A stretch of DNA of 64,000 nucleotides from positions 1 to 64,000 of the forward strand of contig JARLHU010000049.1 of NCBI GenBank assembly GCA_031292095.1. The letters are read 5' to 3'. The DNA comes from Desulfosporosinus sp. (GTDB lineage: Bacteria; Bacillota; Desulfitobacteriia; Desulfitobacteriales; Desulfitobacteriaceae). The notes under the pieces are model-generated. The model ran no database searches, was not told where the DNA came from, and saw only the letters and a program-made list of their open reading frames with translations. The translations under genes and the position numbers were made by a program. Below, piece after piece: positions 1 to 9,229 of the stretch (position 1 is its first letter; every line of letters starts with the position of its first letter).

Positions 1-131
1 CCTATATGTGTTTGGGTAGGCTGATAATAATGGTAGCGCCACAGTTACCTCCACTATGCAAGAAATTCATTCCTATGCATAATTATAATACAACTGGCAC
101 TAACCGACTACCCCGTTTGTATTATATTCTA

Positions 132-163
132 GTCTAGTCTATTTACTAGACCTAGTTTATAAT
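132..163 (+). promoter_or_regulatory. Possible ilvB promoter with overlapping inverted repeat
   Basis: A perfect TATAAT lies at 158-163. Just upstream is a 6-bp inverted repeat (gtctag/ctagac, 132-151, 8-nt loop) where the -35 would fall. No good TTGACA is seen, so this may be an activator- or repressor-controlled promoter. The rest of the first 286 bases shows no gene and no leucine- or valine-rich leader peptide. Confidence 0.3.
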
Positions 164-286
164 GTATTCGTCGGAATCTTTTCCGCTGATCACTGTGCAA
201 AGGGTAATTTACGGTAGTAGGAAAAGGTGACTTTGAACAGAATCGTAGCTTATTCTCAACTAGAACAGCAAAGGAGGGTCACTAAA

Positions 287-1978
287 TTGATAATGACTGG
301 AGCAGAGGCAATAATTCAATCCCTGAAAAATGAAAACGTAGATGTGGTGTTTGGCTATCCTGGGGGGGCAGTGTTGACACTTTATGATGCCTTGTACCAA
401 ACAGACTTTAGACATATTTTAACAAAGCATGAACAGGGAGCGGTTCATGCCGCCGATGGGTATGCCAGGGCTACGGGAAAGGTTGGAGTTGTCATTGCTA
501 CCTCCGGTCCTGGGGCAGCTAATCTGGTGACAGGAATAGCCACAGCGTATATGGATTCTATTCCTTTAGTTGCGATAACTGGACAAGTGGCCGTTTCACT
601 GATCGGTAGGGATTCCTTTCAGGAAGCAGATATCCGTGGTATCACGACCCCTATTACAAAACACAACTATTTGGTTAAGAAGGTTGAGGATTTACCTAGG
701 GTCCTGAAAGAAGCCTTTTATATTGCCCGCACAGGTAGACCCGGACCAGTAGTTGTCGATGTAGCTAAAGACGTTTTTGCAGCTTCGGTAGATTATCAAT
801 ACCCGCAAGAGGTTAAGTTACGTGGTTATCATCCTATATTTGCAGGAAAGTTAGAAACAATCGATAAGGTCTTTGAGGAATTAAAATTAGCGAAAAAACC
901 TCTTATTTTTGTAGGAGGAGGCGTGAATCTCTCGAATTCGGCTGAGGCTTTGAGAACATTAGTCGATCAGACAGGGTTTCCGGTCATTTCGTCCTTGATG
1001 GGTTTGGGTTGTCTGGCGTCTGATCATCCCCAGTTTTTAGGTATGGTCGGTATGCATGGAACGTACGCGGCTAATATGGCTACGACGGAATGTGATTTGC
1101 TCTTAGGAATCGGGGTTCGTTTTGATGATAGAGTCACTGGACTCTTGAGTGAGTTTGCCAAGAAGGCCAAAGTTGTCCACTTTGACATTGATCCTGCTGA
1201 AATCAATAAAAATGTTATGGCACATCTACGCGTTGTCGGAGATCTAAACTGGTCGATACCGGCCCTCTTGGAACGAATCAAAGACGTCTCCGGTGAGTTT
1301 AAGGAGCAGGCACGATCTTGGACCGAGCAAGTGCTCTCCTGGCAACAGGAACAGCCTTTAACCTACGAGCAGGATAAAGACTTTGTGATGCCCCAAGCGA
1401 TTATCGAGAAAGTCAGCCAGTTGACTCAGGGTGAGGCAGTCATTGTCACGGATGTAGGACAACACCAGATGTGGGTTGCACAATATTACGCTTTTAAAAA
1501 TTCTCGCTCGTTGCTTACCTCAGGTGGGCTCGGTACGATGGGTTACGGTCTTCCCGCTGCTCTGGGCGCACAATGTGGTTTACCGGATCGACAGGTCATC
1601 CTATTTGTTGGAGATGGCGGAATTATGATGAATTGCCAAGAACTAGCGACGGCTGCTAATTATAATTTTCCGATCAAAGTACTGATCTTTAATAATCAGA
1701 CGTTAGGCATGGTCGCACAGTGGCAAAGGATGTTTTACGGTGGACGCTATTCACATACCGGTCTCAAAGGAAATACCGATTTTGTAAAATTGGCCGAGGC
1801 TATGGGTGTCACAGGCTTAAGGGTATCTAAACCGGAGGAATTAGACAGAGTTCTTAAAGAAGCATTGGCGACTCCTGGTCCTGTAGTTGTTGATATTCGA
1901 ACCCCAGAAACGGTGGATCTCTTGCCGATGGTTCCGGCAGGTGCACGTTTAGATCAAATGATTTTGGGAGGTTCATAA
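287..1978 (+). CDS. ilvB: Acetolactate synthase, large (catalytic) subunit
   Basis: ThDP- and FAD-dependent enzyme that condenses pyruvate to acetolactate (or with 2-oxobutyrate), the first shared step of valine, leucine and isoleucine synthesis. The N-terminal PYR domain carries the family start TGAEAIIQSL and the FGYPGGAV motif. The C-terminal ThDP domain has the GDGGIMMNCQEL stretch followed by NNQTLGM. The ORF track starts at GTG 227, but the strong AAGGAGGG at 271-278 favours TTG 287 (ATG 293 also possible), giving about 563 aa, a normal length. ilvN follows after 3 bases, so the two subunits are co-translated. No ilvC or leu genes follow in this window. Confidence 0.95.
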   Translation: MIMTGAEAIIQSLKNENVDVVFGYPGGAVLTLYDALYQTDFRHILTKHEQGAVHAADGYARATGKVGVVIATSGPGAANLVTGIATAYMDSIPLVAITGQVAVSLIGRDSFQEADIRGITTPITKHNYLVKKVEDLPRVLKEAFYIARTGRPGPVVVDVAKDVFAASVDYQYPQEVKLRGYHPIFAGKLETIDKVFEELKLAKKPLIFVGGGVNLSNSAEALRTLVDQTGFPVISSLMGLGCLASDHPQFLGMVGMHGTYAANMATTECDLLLGIGVRFDDRVTGLLSEFAKKAKVVHFDIDPAEINKNVMAHLRVVGDLNWSIPALLERIKDVSGEFKEQARSWTEQVLSWQQEQPLTYEQDKDFVMPQAIIEKVSQLTQGEAVIVTDVGQHQMWVAQYYAFKNSRSLLTSGGLGTMGYGLPAALGAQCGLPDRQVILFVGDGGIMMNCQELATAANYNFPIKVLIFNNQTLGMVAQWQRMFYGGRYSHTGLKGNTDFVKLAEAMGVTGLRVSKPEELDRVLKEALATPGPVVVDIRTPETVDLLPMVPAGARLDQMILGGS

Positions 1979-1981
1979 GGC

Positions 1982-2479
1982 ATGAAACATACACTCGCCG
2001 TTTTAGTAGAAAATAGACCCGGCGTTTTAACCCATATTTCCGGGTTGATTAGCCGCCGGGCCTTTAATATTGAAAGTATCGCCGCCGGGTACACGGAAGA
2101 ACCTGAAACCACCAGGATCACAATTGTGGTTGAAGGGAATGAGATCGAGCAAGAACAAGTCGTTAACCAGTTGTCAAAATTAGTGGATGTCATAAAAATT
2201 TGTGATCTGACGGCAGTTGAATCGATTCACCGCGAGTTAGCTTTGATTAAGGTTAAAGCAAGTGTTGAAACACGAGCGGATATCATCAATATTGTCGACA
2301 TTTTTCGGGCCAAAATAGTTGATGTGAATCGGGAGACGATGGTTATCGAGCTTTCTGGTCATGAAACAAAGATCGATGCCCTCTGCCAAGTATTAGAAGT
2401 TGATCATGGGATTATTGAAATTGTGCGAACGGGTAAGATCGCGCTCTCGCGAGGGCCAATCCCGGCTAAGGATCAGTGA
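1982..2479 (+). CDS. ilvN: Acetolactate synthase, small regulatory subunit
   Basis: Regulatory partner of IlvB that confers valine feedback and raises catalytic activity. The 165 aa match the usual long IlvN form: an N-terminal ACT domain (HTLAVLVENRPGVLTHISGL, then RRAFNIESI) and a C-terminal ALS_ss domain starting near residue 83 (ELALIKVKA). It begins 3 bases after the ilvB stop, with the ribosome-binding site (gggaggttcataagg) inside the end of ilvB, so translational coupling is likely. A convergent signalling gene begins 80 bp downstream. Confidence 0.95.
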   Translation: MKHTLAVLVENRPGVLTHISGLISRRAFNIESIAAGYTEEPETTRITIVVEGNEIEQEQVVNQLSKLVDVIKICDLTAVESIHRELALIKVKASVETRADIINIVDIFRAKIVDVNRETMVIELSGHETKIDALCQVLEVDHGIIEIVRTGKIALSRGPIPAKDQ

Positions 2480-2561
2480 ACTAAGGGTCTTAACGATTGG
2501 GCAATGGGGAAACGTTGCGTCACAATAGGGCATAACTTAGAAATCGGGGAAAGTGGACTTG

Positions 2562-3665
2562 TTAAGCCTTGCCAAAACTGAAGAATAACGTTGCACCTTC
2601 ATCAACTTCTCCAGTCATCCAAGCTAAAGCATGATGTCTTTTTAAGATTCTTTGGATGATTGCCAAACCTACCCCGGAACCTTCGAATTCATTTTGAGAG
2701 TGAAGTCTTTGAAAGACGCTAAATAACCTTGAGGAGTAACGCATATCAAAGCCTACACCGTTATCATTGACTGAGATAATGAATTCAGTTTCGTTTTCAA
2801 TGGTGGTGGCTTCGATATGCGCTTGCTTTTGGTTGCGAGTGTATTTTAAGGCGTTGGTGAGAATATTTATAACGAGTAGCTTAATCATGACAGGATCACC
2901 TTGGATAATGGGCAGTGATTCAATATTAAATTCTACGTTTCTCGCTGGTTCTAGCGTGATTAGGTCATTAAATACTTCCCTAAACAACAGCTCTAAATTA
3001 ATCGGTTCAATGTTCATTGGCATTTCACTCATACGTGAAAGTTCAAGTAAATGGTTAACAAGTCGAATCATTTCCTTGGACTTATCCTGAATGTTATCAA
3101 TTAATTCGCGTCCATCAATACCTAGCCTGTCTGAGTAATCCAAAGCAAGATATTCTGTGAGTTTACTAAGAGATAGTAAGGGGGCTTTAAGGTCATGGGC
3201 TACAGTATAACAAAAGCTATCAAGCTCGTGATTGGCTGTTATTAACGACTCCGTCTGTTTTTTAAGTTTGATATGGGTATGAACGCGGGCAAGCAGTTCA
3301 GAGGTATTAAAGGGCTTAACAACATAATCCTGGGCGCCTAGTTCGAATCCTTTTTTAATACTTTCGGCATCATTACTGGATGTTAAAAAAATAATCGGAA
3401 TGCTGCTATAATCACTTTCGGTTTTAATGATTCTACAGATTTCAAAGCCATCCATCTCCGGCATATAGACATCTAAAAGGATGAGGTCAGGTGGATGTTG
3501 CTCAATCAATTTAAAAGCAGTGCTTCCTTTCGTGGCAATCCTGACCCGAAAGTTGTTTTCGCGTAGGACGGTAACTGCAGTTTCAATGTGCTCTGGGGTA
3601 TCATCCACAAGGAGTATTTCAGGCTGGTTTTTTGATTGGGTGTAATCCAAAGAGACCAACTCCAT
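2562..3665 (-). CDS. Response-regulator receiver plus histidine kinase hybrid
   Basis: Cytoplasmic 367-aa protein with no membrane segment. It has an N-terminal receiver domain (LLVDD, phosphoacceptor Asp in LILLDVYMPEMDG, conserved Lys in VVKPF), then a HisKA dimerisation helix with the phospho-His in VAHDLKAPL, then a HATPase_c domain (N box NILTNALKYT, G1 DNGVGFD, G2 GSGVGLAI). This order matches kinases that receive a phosphate and then signal onward, as in phytochrome- or Cph1-partner kinases. The ligand is unknown. It faces the ilv genes and is divergent from the large hybrid kinase at 4089, which may be a partner. Confidence 0.85.
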   Translation of the reverse strand: MELVSLDYTQSKNQPEILLVDDTPEHIETAVTVLRENNFRVRIATKGSTAFKLIEQHPPDLILLDVYMPEMDGFEICRIIKTESDYSSIPIIFLTSSNDAESIKKGFELGAQDYVVKPFNTSELLARVHTHIKLKKQTESLITANHELDSFCYTVAHDLKAPLLSLSKLTEYLALDYSDRLGIDGRELIDNIQDKSKEMIRLVNHLLELSRMSEMPMNIEPINLELLFREVFNDLITLEPARNVEFNIESLPIIQGDPVMIKLLVINILTNALKYTRNQKQAHIEATTIENETEFIISVNDNGVGFDMRYSSRLFSVFQRLHSQNEFEGSGVGLAIIQRILKRHHALAWMTGEVDEGATLFFSFGKA

Positions 3666-3690
3666 AAATCTATTTATACTTTATAAAAGG

Positions 3691-3889
3691 GAAGAGGATA
3701 CACAGCTGAGGTAATATCTGGTAAAGAGGAAAGGGGACACACCTGCTGAAGTAATAGTTCTTTATTAAGACAGGAATGTCCCCAACTATAGGAAAGGTCC
3801 CCAATAAACATAATGTATAAATTGTATAGGAGTACCTGTTCTAATACAAGTATAGAGGAAACTAATTTTAAGAGGAAAGGGGACACACT
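3691..3889. repeat. REP-like 'GGGGACAC' repeat cluster between divergent kinases
   Basis: Two close copies of agaggaaaggggacacac (about 3725-3744 and 3871-3889), a degenerate third copy (about 3691-3717), and inverted partial copies (aggaatgtcccc at 3772, aggaaaggtcccc at 3790) fill this spacer. GGGGACA/TGTCCCC short repeats of this type often accompany REP-type elements. The 70-aa minus ORF here follows the repeats and I do not regard it as a gene. Confidence 0.5.
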
Positions 3890-3945
3890 TCCTGAAACAA
3901 TTGCGTGCCTCGAACCTCGTATTCTGTATAACTGTTGAGTAACCG

Positions 3946-3974
3946 TTGTAAAGGCCTAGAATTTATCCTATAAT
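3946..3974 (+). promoter_or_regulatory. Sigma-A type promoter for the hybrid kinase at 4089
   Basis: TTGTAA (3946-3951), 17-bp spacer, TATAAT (3969-3974). Transcription would start near 3981, directly ahead of the hairpin at 3999. Confidence 0.6.
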
Positions 3975-3998
3975 AATATTCATAATCTTGATAGACAA

Positions 3999-4050
3999 GG
4001 CAGCGGAGCCGGTTTGAAGTATCAAACTAACTCCTCTGCCTTTTTTCTTT
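3999..4050 (+). terminator. Terminator-like hairpin in the leader of the hybrid kinase gene
   Basis: The arms ggcagcggag and ctcctctgcc pair with one mismatch, an inner stem pairs gtttga with tcaaac, and a run of six T plus ctttg follows (4041-4050). It lies between the promoter at 3946 and the probable start at 4089, so it would act as an attenuator. The first codons of the ORF-track version of the kinase are part of this hairpin, which argues against the 4014 start. Confidence 0.55.
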
Positions 4051-4088
4051 GTCCGGTCAGAATGAATAAATTTCTAGAGGTGATTGAT

Positions 4089-6764
4089 TTGCCCTCAAAA
4101 ATCTTAATTAAACAATCTACGATTAGTGCCATGATGTTAGGAATCTTCTTTTTTATTTCTATTCTGCTGGGCAGTAGTATTTTATACATGAGTTCAAGTA
4201 TCAAAGATGAACAGAATGCAGAAAAGAGAAGGACTGAATTCAAACAACTTGGCATTAATTTAGCAAATGCTTCGGATTATTTAACAGATGAGGCACGGAA
4301 GTATGCTGTAACAAGAGATGAGATCCATATGAATAAATACTGGAAGGAAATCAACGTTACTAAAACCCGGGATAATGTGATATCACGACTTGGGGAATTA
4401 AGTTCTCCGAGTGAAGAAATGGCCTTGTTAGCAGAGGCTAAAAAGAACTCAGATGCGCTAGTGGAGACAGAAAGGCGTTCGATGAGGCTGGTCCTTGATG
4501 CCTTAGGGGTGCAGGAGGGGAAAATGCCGCTTGAAGTATCAACATTTCGGTTGAGTGCACAAGATCAAACGTTGAGTACGGAGGATAAACTTACTAAAGC
4601 GCGAAACATTATGTTTGATGATAAATATGACTTTGATAAGCGGAGCATTATGGACCCCATAGCAAAATTCCAACAAATCATGAATGTCCGCTTGGAAGCA
4701 GAACTGGAGATCGCTCGAAATGCTACGAATAGGGCTGCCATCTTGCAAGCAGTTCTTGCGGCAATCATCATCTGCGCAGTTGCGGGATTACTGCGCATTC
4801 TCTTTACCCAAGTAACTTATCCGATCAAGAATTATACGGAATTGTTGAAGGTGTTTTCATTTAGTAAGGAAGACTTTAGCTTAGTGCCCGAGGGTTCGCT
4901 GGAACTTAGGTTACTTGCTACGACCTTTAATGACTTATATCAGTTGTTTCAGGAGGAATTGGTCAAAAGGAAACTCGCCGAGGATAAGATGAAAGTCGCG
5001 AAAGAAGAGGCCGAGAAGGCCAATAAAGCCAAAAGTGAATTTTTAGCCAACATGAGTCATGAGATAAGAACCCCCTTAAATACAATCATTGGCTATCACT
5101 ATTTACTTGAAAGTACTGAATTTGCACCTAAACAAAAACAATACATGCAAAATGTCGGGATGGCGGCTAAAAGTCTTTTGGGAATCATTAATGAAATCCT
5201 TGATTTTTCTAAAATCGAAGCTGGTCGGATGACCTTAGAAGCTGTTGAATTTAATCTCTACGAGACTATTAAGGAACTCTGCGGTATGGTTCAAATAGAA
5301 GCACATCGCAATGGTTTGGAGGTGCGCTATGTAATCCAACCGGATGTGCCACATTATGTAAAAGGGGATGCTACGAGATTAAAGCAAGTTCTTTTGAATC
5401 TTTTAGCTAACGGAATAAAGTTCACAGATCAAGGTGAACTTGAGGTTTTTGTTGAAGTTTTAAGAAACGATGGCAATCAAGCGCAACTTTGCTTTAACGT
5501 TTCAGATACCGGAATCGGTATATCTGAGGAACAAATGAAGCATCTCTTTGAGGCCTTTACCCAAGGTAATGCCTCAACCTCACGAAAATATGGGGGAACT
5601 GGCTTAGGGCTTGCGATCTGCAAAAAAATTGTTGGACTTATGGCGGGGGAAATTAGTGTCAGCAGCGTCATAGGGACAGGATCAACCTTCAGGTTTACTG
5701 TAAACTTGGAAATCGTCGCTCAGGCACTTGTACCCCTGAAAGAACACAAGCTAAAGCAGTACAGGTTTACTGCTCACAAAATTCTATTAGTTGAAGATAA
5801 TCAAATTAATTTGCAAATGACCCAAGAGATTCTTGAAAATTTAGGGTTGACTACTGATACTGCTCAGAGCGGTTTTACTGCCGTTCAAATGGCCAGCAGA
5901 AAACGCTATGACGCTATTGTGATGGATATTCGGATGCCTGAAATGGATGGGTATGAGACAACGCGGCGTATTATAGAGGTATGTGGGCCTGAGGCGCCAG
6001 AGATTATCGCCTTATCGGCTGATGCAGTGGAAGGTGTCGCTGAAAAGGCTAAATTGGCTGGAATGAGTGGGTATTTAACCAAACCGTTAGAACCTATGAA
6101 ACTGATTGAAGTTTTGCAAAGATGTCTCGGCCTCGAAACGACAGAAGAACTCCTGCCAGAAAATACTGTTCCAGCTCCTAACCTAGAACTATGGATCGAT
6201 TATCAAAGCGGTATCGAGCGTTTGTGTGGTAAACAAGAAAAATATAAATATCTTCTCGAGAGATTTATCGAGAATCACAAAAATGACCATAACTCTATTA
6301 ATGAGTTTTTAGGGAGCGGTAATTATACTGGAGCAAAGGAACTATTACATATTCTGAAGGGGATTTCGGCAAATATTGGAGCAATCAGGCTTAATGAAGC
6401 TTCTTTACGTCTGGAAAATGCTGTAAACCACCAGGATGAAGAAGAGATCTTTAAGGCGAACCGTCAGTTTGAAATAGCCTTAAGAGAAAGTTGTACCTGT
6501 GGGGCTCAGTTTGTTGCTAGCTTACCAGCAGAACCTGAAGCGATAATGGGAGAGGCTCATGACCTTGAAAATCAGTTAACTAAATTAGTCATGCTCTTAG
6601 AGGAGGGAGATTCAGAGGCCTCCACGGTTTATGAGTCCTGTAAATATGCTCTCCAGAAAGAGTTGAGCAGTCTAGACTACAACCAACTGCATGCGAAAAT
6701 CTCCGCTTACGATCTTGAAGAAGCTGCACAATATTTAAAGGGAATAATCAACAAGACCGCCTAG
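4089..6764 (+). CDS. Membrane hybrid sensor histidine kinase with receiver and HPt domain
   Basis: Sensor of about 891 aa. Two membrane segments ([19 protein letters not shown] near the N terminus; [18 protein letters not shown] before a HAMP-like linker) flank an external region of roughly 190 aa. HisKA follows ([14 protein letters not shown]), then HATPase ([22 protein letters not shown]), a receiver domain ([11 protein letters not shown], lysine in LTKPLEP) and a C-terminal HPt-type motif (HILKG). This is a full phosphorelay in one chain. TTG 4089 is preferred because AGAGGTGA lies 6 nt upstream; 4014 lies inside a hairpin and ATG 4062 has no ribosome site. It is 15 bp ahead of an AraC-type regulator, the likely output. 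The signal is unknown. Confidence 0.85.
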   Translation: MPSKILIKQSTISAMMLGIFFFISILLGSSILYMSSSIKDEQNAEKRRTEFKQLGINLANASDYLTDEARKYAVTRDEIHMNKYWKEINVTKTRDNVISRLGELSSPSEEMALLAEAKKNSDALVETERRSMRLVLDALGVQEGKMPLEVSTFRLSAQDQTLSTEDKLTKARNIMFDDKYDFDKRSIMDPIAKFQQIMNVRLEAELEIARNATNRAAILQAVLAAIIICAVAGLLRILFTQVTYPIKNYTELLKVFSFSKEDFSLVPEGSLELRLLATTFNDLYQLFQEELVKRKLAEDKMKVAKEEAEKANKAKSEFLANMSHEIRTPLNTIIGYHYLLESTEFAPKQKQYMQNVGMAAKSLLGIINEILDFSKIEAGRMTLEAVEFNLYETIKELCGMVQIEAHRNGLEVRYVIQPDVPHYVKGDATRLKQVLLNLLANGIKFTDQGELEVFVEVLRNDGNQAQLCFNVSDTGIGISEEQMKHLFEAFTQGNASTSRKYGGTGLGLAICKKIVGLMAGEISVSSVIGTGSTFRFTVNLEIVAQALVPLKEHKLKQYRFTAHKILLVEDNQINLQMTQEILENLGLTTDTAQSGFTAVQMASRKRYDAIVMDIRMPEMDGYETTRRIIEVCGPEAPEIIALSADAVEGVAEKAKLAGMSGYLTKPLEPMKLIEVLQRCLGLETTEELLPENTVPAPNLELWIDYQSGIERLCGKQEKYKYLLERFIENHKNDHNSINEFLGSGNYTGAKELLHILKGISANIGAIRLNEASLRLENAVNHQDEEEIFKANRQFEIALRESCTCGAQFVASLPAEPEAIMGEAHDLENQLTKLVMLLEEGDSEASTVYESCKYALQKELSSLDYNQLHAKISAYDLEEAAQYLKGIINKTA

Positions 6765-6779
6765 AAAGGGGGGAAGCAA

Positions 6780-7862
6780 ATGTTCAAAGTGTTAATTGTT
6801 GATGACGACAAAGCGGTAAGGTATATGTTGAAAAGGTATAATAAGTGGGCCAACTTTGGATTTTGTGTGGAAGAGGAAGCTAGTGATGGGAAAGAGGCCT
6901 TGAGGAAGCTCTCAGCTGGTCAAATCGACCTTGTCATAACGGATATTAAAATGCCAGGTATGGATGGGATAGAGTTTTTAAGTGAGCTTAGATTCAGGAA
7001 ATGGGATGTGTGTTCAATTTTACTTAGTACGCATAGTGATTTTGAGTACGCGAAACAAGGGATACGTCTGGGTGCCTTCGATTTTATATCCAAACCTTTA
7101 GAAGATGAAGTTTTGAGTGAAGCGTTGGAAAGAGCAAAAAAATATTTAGATGAAAAAAATCAGCAGAGAATCAAAGAAAAAGAAGAAAGTAGGCTAATTG
7201 AAGACAGTCTGACCCATGCTTATCCCAAAAAACGAGCAGAAAGCATAGCCAATCTTATCTTAACTGGAAATTTAGCTGCTCTGGTTGAAGCAGAAACTGC
7301 TTTTTTAGAATTAGCTAAGCTACTGGATCAAGACCTGTTTAAAACAGCTAAGCTGCTGGAAATTATGCTTTTAAACCTTGGCGGGGCGATATATAAAGAG
7401 TACTCCTGGCTCCAAAAGGTTGAAGAAACAGCGTTTGGTCATGTTCTACAGCACTCTGATTCCCTGCAAGGTATGAAGTCGGAATTTCTCAGCCATATAA
7501 GAGGCCTGATCGCCGTAATAAAGAAGTATGAATTTCATCAAAGTGAAAGTATTGTCCGAAAGACGTGCCAATATGTTACTGATCATATTGATACAGACAT
7601 CAATCTTGAATTGGTTGCGAATGAGGTCTATGTGAGTAAAGACTATCTAGGAAAAATTTTCAAACAAAAAACGGGCGTTACTTTTAACGACTATCTGACA
7701 AAAATCAAAATGGAATATGCCAAACATTTGCTTGGAACAGGTGAGTATAAGAACTATGAAGTAAGCGAAAAACTTGGCTATAGTAGTCCAGATTACTTTT
7801 GTCGTCTGTTTAAGAACTATACCAGCTATACCCCCCTGCAATTTAGAAAATTAAAGGTTTAA
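6780..7862 (+). CDS. Response regulator with AraC-type DNA-binding output
   Basis: A 360-aa transcription factor: N-terminal receiver domain (LIVDDDKAVR; phosphoacceptor Asp in LVITDIKMPGMDG; Lys in FISKPLED), a middle helical linker, and a C-terminal double helix-turn-helix of the AraC/YesN type (NLELVANEVYVSKDYLGKIF, then SEKLGYSSPDYFCRLFKNY). It is co-transcribed with the hybrid kinase 15 bp upstream and has a strong ribosome site (aaaggggggaag). YesN-like regulators often control transport or sugar genes, but no obvious target lies next to it. Confidence 0.9.
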   Translation: MFKVLIVDDDKAVRYMLKRYNKWANFGFCVEEEASDGKEALRKLSAGQIDLVITDIKMPGMDGIEFLSELRFRKWDVCSILLSTHSDFEYAKQGIRLGAFDFISKPLEDEVLSEALERAKKYLDEKNQQRIKEKEESRLIEDSLTHAYPKKRAESIANLILTGNLAALVEAETAFLELAKLLDQDLFKTAKLLEIMLLNLGGAIYKEYSWLQKVEETAFGHVLQHSDSLQGMKSEFLSHIRGLIAVIKKYEFHQSESIVRKTCQYVTDHIDTDINLELVANEVYVSKDYLGKIFKQKTGVTFNDYLTKIKMEYAKHLLGTGEYKNYEVSEKLGYSSPDYFCRLFKNYTSYTPLQFRKLKV

Positions 7863-7895
7863 GTATTTTGGCAAAATATTTTGATAAAATTAGAA

Positions 7896-7918
7896 AAGAC
7901 CCCTACTTGAGAGGTCTT
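7896..7918 (+). terminator. Weak hairpin after the kinase/AraC operon
   Basis: AAGACC/GGTCTT arms with an 11-nt loop, 34 bp after the regulator stop. The T-run is poor. From here to about 8110 I see no gene. Confidence 0.35.
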
Positions 7919-8111
7919 ATACGTTTCCCAACTCACATGGAATTTGATAATCCATGTATAATGAATTAGTGTAATAGACGTTATTGACATTATGAAATCA
8001 TTAAATACACCCACATATGGCGTTAATTTTATCCGCCGTTCTCGGACAGCTAAGGTTTGCATCATAGGTGGGATCTTCATGGTGAGAACAGGGAACTGAT
8101 AGGAGTAGAAT

Positions 8112-8237
8112 ATGGGGAAAAGGAAAAATAGTTCATCCATTCCACGTCACAAACGAATGAAGAGAACTGATAGGCTTCAAGTTGCTAAACATTGGCTCGC
8201 CACTTACCGTTGTGGTATGTATGTAATTATGCTATAA
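8112..8237 (+). pseudogene. Truncated N-terminus of a small conserved Clostridia protein
   Basis: A 41-codon ORF too short for the track, with aggag 8 bp before its ATG. It encodes a basic start (IPRHKRMKRTDRLQVAKHW) that I recall as the N-terminus of a longer conserved hypothetical protein of Clostridia. After LATYRCG it runs into the promoter of the toxin-antitoxin genes and stops inside the -10 box. I read it as a gene cut off when the toxin-antitoxin unit arrived. The family resemblance is from memory and needs a search. Confidence 0.45.
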
Positions 8238-8249
8238 TAACGGCATAAT
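8210..8249 (+). promoter_or_regulatory. Promoter and operator of the toxin-antitoxin operon
   Basis: TTGTGG (8210-8215), 17-bp spacer, TATAAT (8233-8238). A perfect 7-bp inverted repeat attatgc-N10-gcataat (8226-8249) brackets the -10. This is the expected position for autoregulation by a Phd/YefM antitoxin. Confidence 0.65.
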
Positions 8250-8268
8250 AAGTGCAGAGGTGATGAAT

Positions 8269-8535
8269 ATGCCACAAATAAGACCGATAACAGATTTGAG
8301 AAATACAAATGAAATTTCTGAAATATGCCATAAACAGAGCGAGCCGATTTTTATTACCAAAAACGGATATGGTGATTTAGTTGTTATGAGTATAGAAACC
8401 TATGAGCGTCAGCTTGCTCTTACTGATGTATATAAGAAGCTTGCTGAGGCTGAAACACAAATTGCACAGGGTGTGCCTCTATTGGAAGGAGAAGAAGTCT
8501 TTAATAAGCTGAGGAAAAAATATGTCACAAAATAG
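8269..8535 (+). CDS. Phd/YefM family antitoxin
   Basis: DNA-binding antitoxin of a type II toxin-antitoxin pair, 88 aa from ATG 8269. The Phd/YefM fold is visible: IRPITDLRN, then EPIFITKNGYGDLVVMSIE, then an extended acidic/helical tail that would wrap the toxin. GTG 8260 and ATG 8263 are also in frame, but gcagaggtg gives ATG 8269 a normal spacing of about 7. Its 3' end overlaps the toxin start by 14 bp. It is probably self-regulated through the inverted repeat over its own -10. The antitoxin looks intact while the toxin is not. Confidence 0.85.
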   Translation: MPQIRPITDLRNTNEISEICHKQSEPIFITKNGYGDLVVMSIETYERQLALTDVYKKLAEAETQIAQGVPLLEGEEVFNKLRKKYVTK

Positions 8536-8841
8536 TTACAGCTTAAAGTTTACTCCAAAAGCTAGTGAGGATTTAGAACAGATTTACATCTATATCTCGG
8601 GAAAGCTTTGGCTGAAACTTCTGCGAATAATCTGCTTGAAAGAATAGAGAGCAGCATAATTCGTTTAAAGGAATTTTCCTATTCTGGCAGTTTTGTTTTG
8701 GATGAGCCTTTAAAAAGCAGAGGCTATCGCAAGGTGATAGTAGATAATTATATCGCTTTTTATCTCGTTAATGAGATGGAAAAACAGGTTGTCATTATGC
8801 GTATTCTCTATGGTACTCAAAATTATCAAAATCTACTTTAA
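8522..8841 (+). pseudogene. ParE/RelE family toxin, frameshifted
   Basis: The reading frame opens at ATG 8522 (SLKFTPKASEDLEQIYIYIS), overlapping the antitoxin as toxins of this family do, and then runs to an early TAG after 41 codons. The rest of the toxin continues in another frame from about 8604 (ETSANNLLERIE, then RGYRKVIVDNYIAFYLV and VVIMRILYGTQNY, the typical C-terminal strand set). One inserted base (or two deleted) near ggaaagctttggc joins the frames. Either the toxin is inactivated or this is a sequencing error. The ORF track reports only the second half. Confidence 0.75.
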
Positions 8842-8850
8842 GTTATCTTG

Positions 8851-8874
8851 AAGCATCTGTTAATTCAGGTGCTT
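8851..8874 (+). terminator. Terminator after the toxin-antitoxin genes
   Basis: aagcatctg/caggtgctt arms (9 bp, one G-T pair) with a 6-nt loop, followed by atgttta. The same stem core recurs in the hairpin at 10488. Confidence 0.5.
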
Positions 8875-8984
8875 ATGTTTATTAATGAGCCGATGACCTT
8901 GAGACCGGGTGCAGCAATGGTTTTTTATTAGCAATATGTTCCAGCGGACTTTACAAACGCTACAGTGACGGAAAGGAGTCACAT

Positions 8985-9110
8985 ATGAAAATAATACAGA
9001 CAATTCAAGCAGCAGTTCTTGAAAAAAAGAAACTTAAAGTTTGCGCTTACGTCAGGGTATCGACTGATTAGGCCGAGCAGAAGTTGCCTTCTTCAATGCA
9101 AGTCCTCTAA
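8985..9110 (+). pseudogene. Serine recombinase N-terminal remnant
   Basis: After gaaaggag and ATG 8985 the translation gives LKVCAYVRVSTD, the classic large serine recombinase/resolvase start with the catalytic Ser in RVST. An in-frame TAG then replaces the usual glutamine, followed by AEQKLPSSMQV and a second stop. Nothing of the remaining protein is present. It is the stub of an integrase from a decayed mobile element and fits the idea that 8-28 kb was acquired. Confidence 0.7.
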
Positions 9111-9229
9111 GGAATGATAAGGGTGAAATATTAGGTTCAATTTGTACAATCGAGGATGTTACACAACTTGTTCATATGAAAAGAGAACTAAATGCTCATC
9201 AACTTAATCTTCAAGAAATGATTGAATAC
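9104..9229 (+). pseudogene. PAS-domain fragment of a sensor or sigma-54 activator
   Basis: An open frame without a start reads RNDKGEILGSICTIEDVTQL and continues with a helix (MKRELNAHQLNLQEMIEYS), the end of a PAS domain and its linker. It abuts the recombinase stub on the left and is cut on the right by the palindromic element at 9230. It is a broken piece of a larger signalling gene. Confidence 0.55.

Noticed and set aside
3674-3886. 70-aa minus ORF
   Set aside because: It is a reading of the GGGGACAC repeat cluster and has no coding character.
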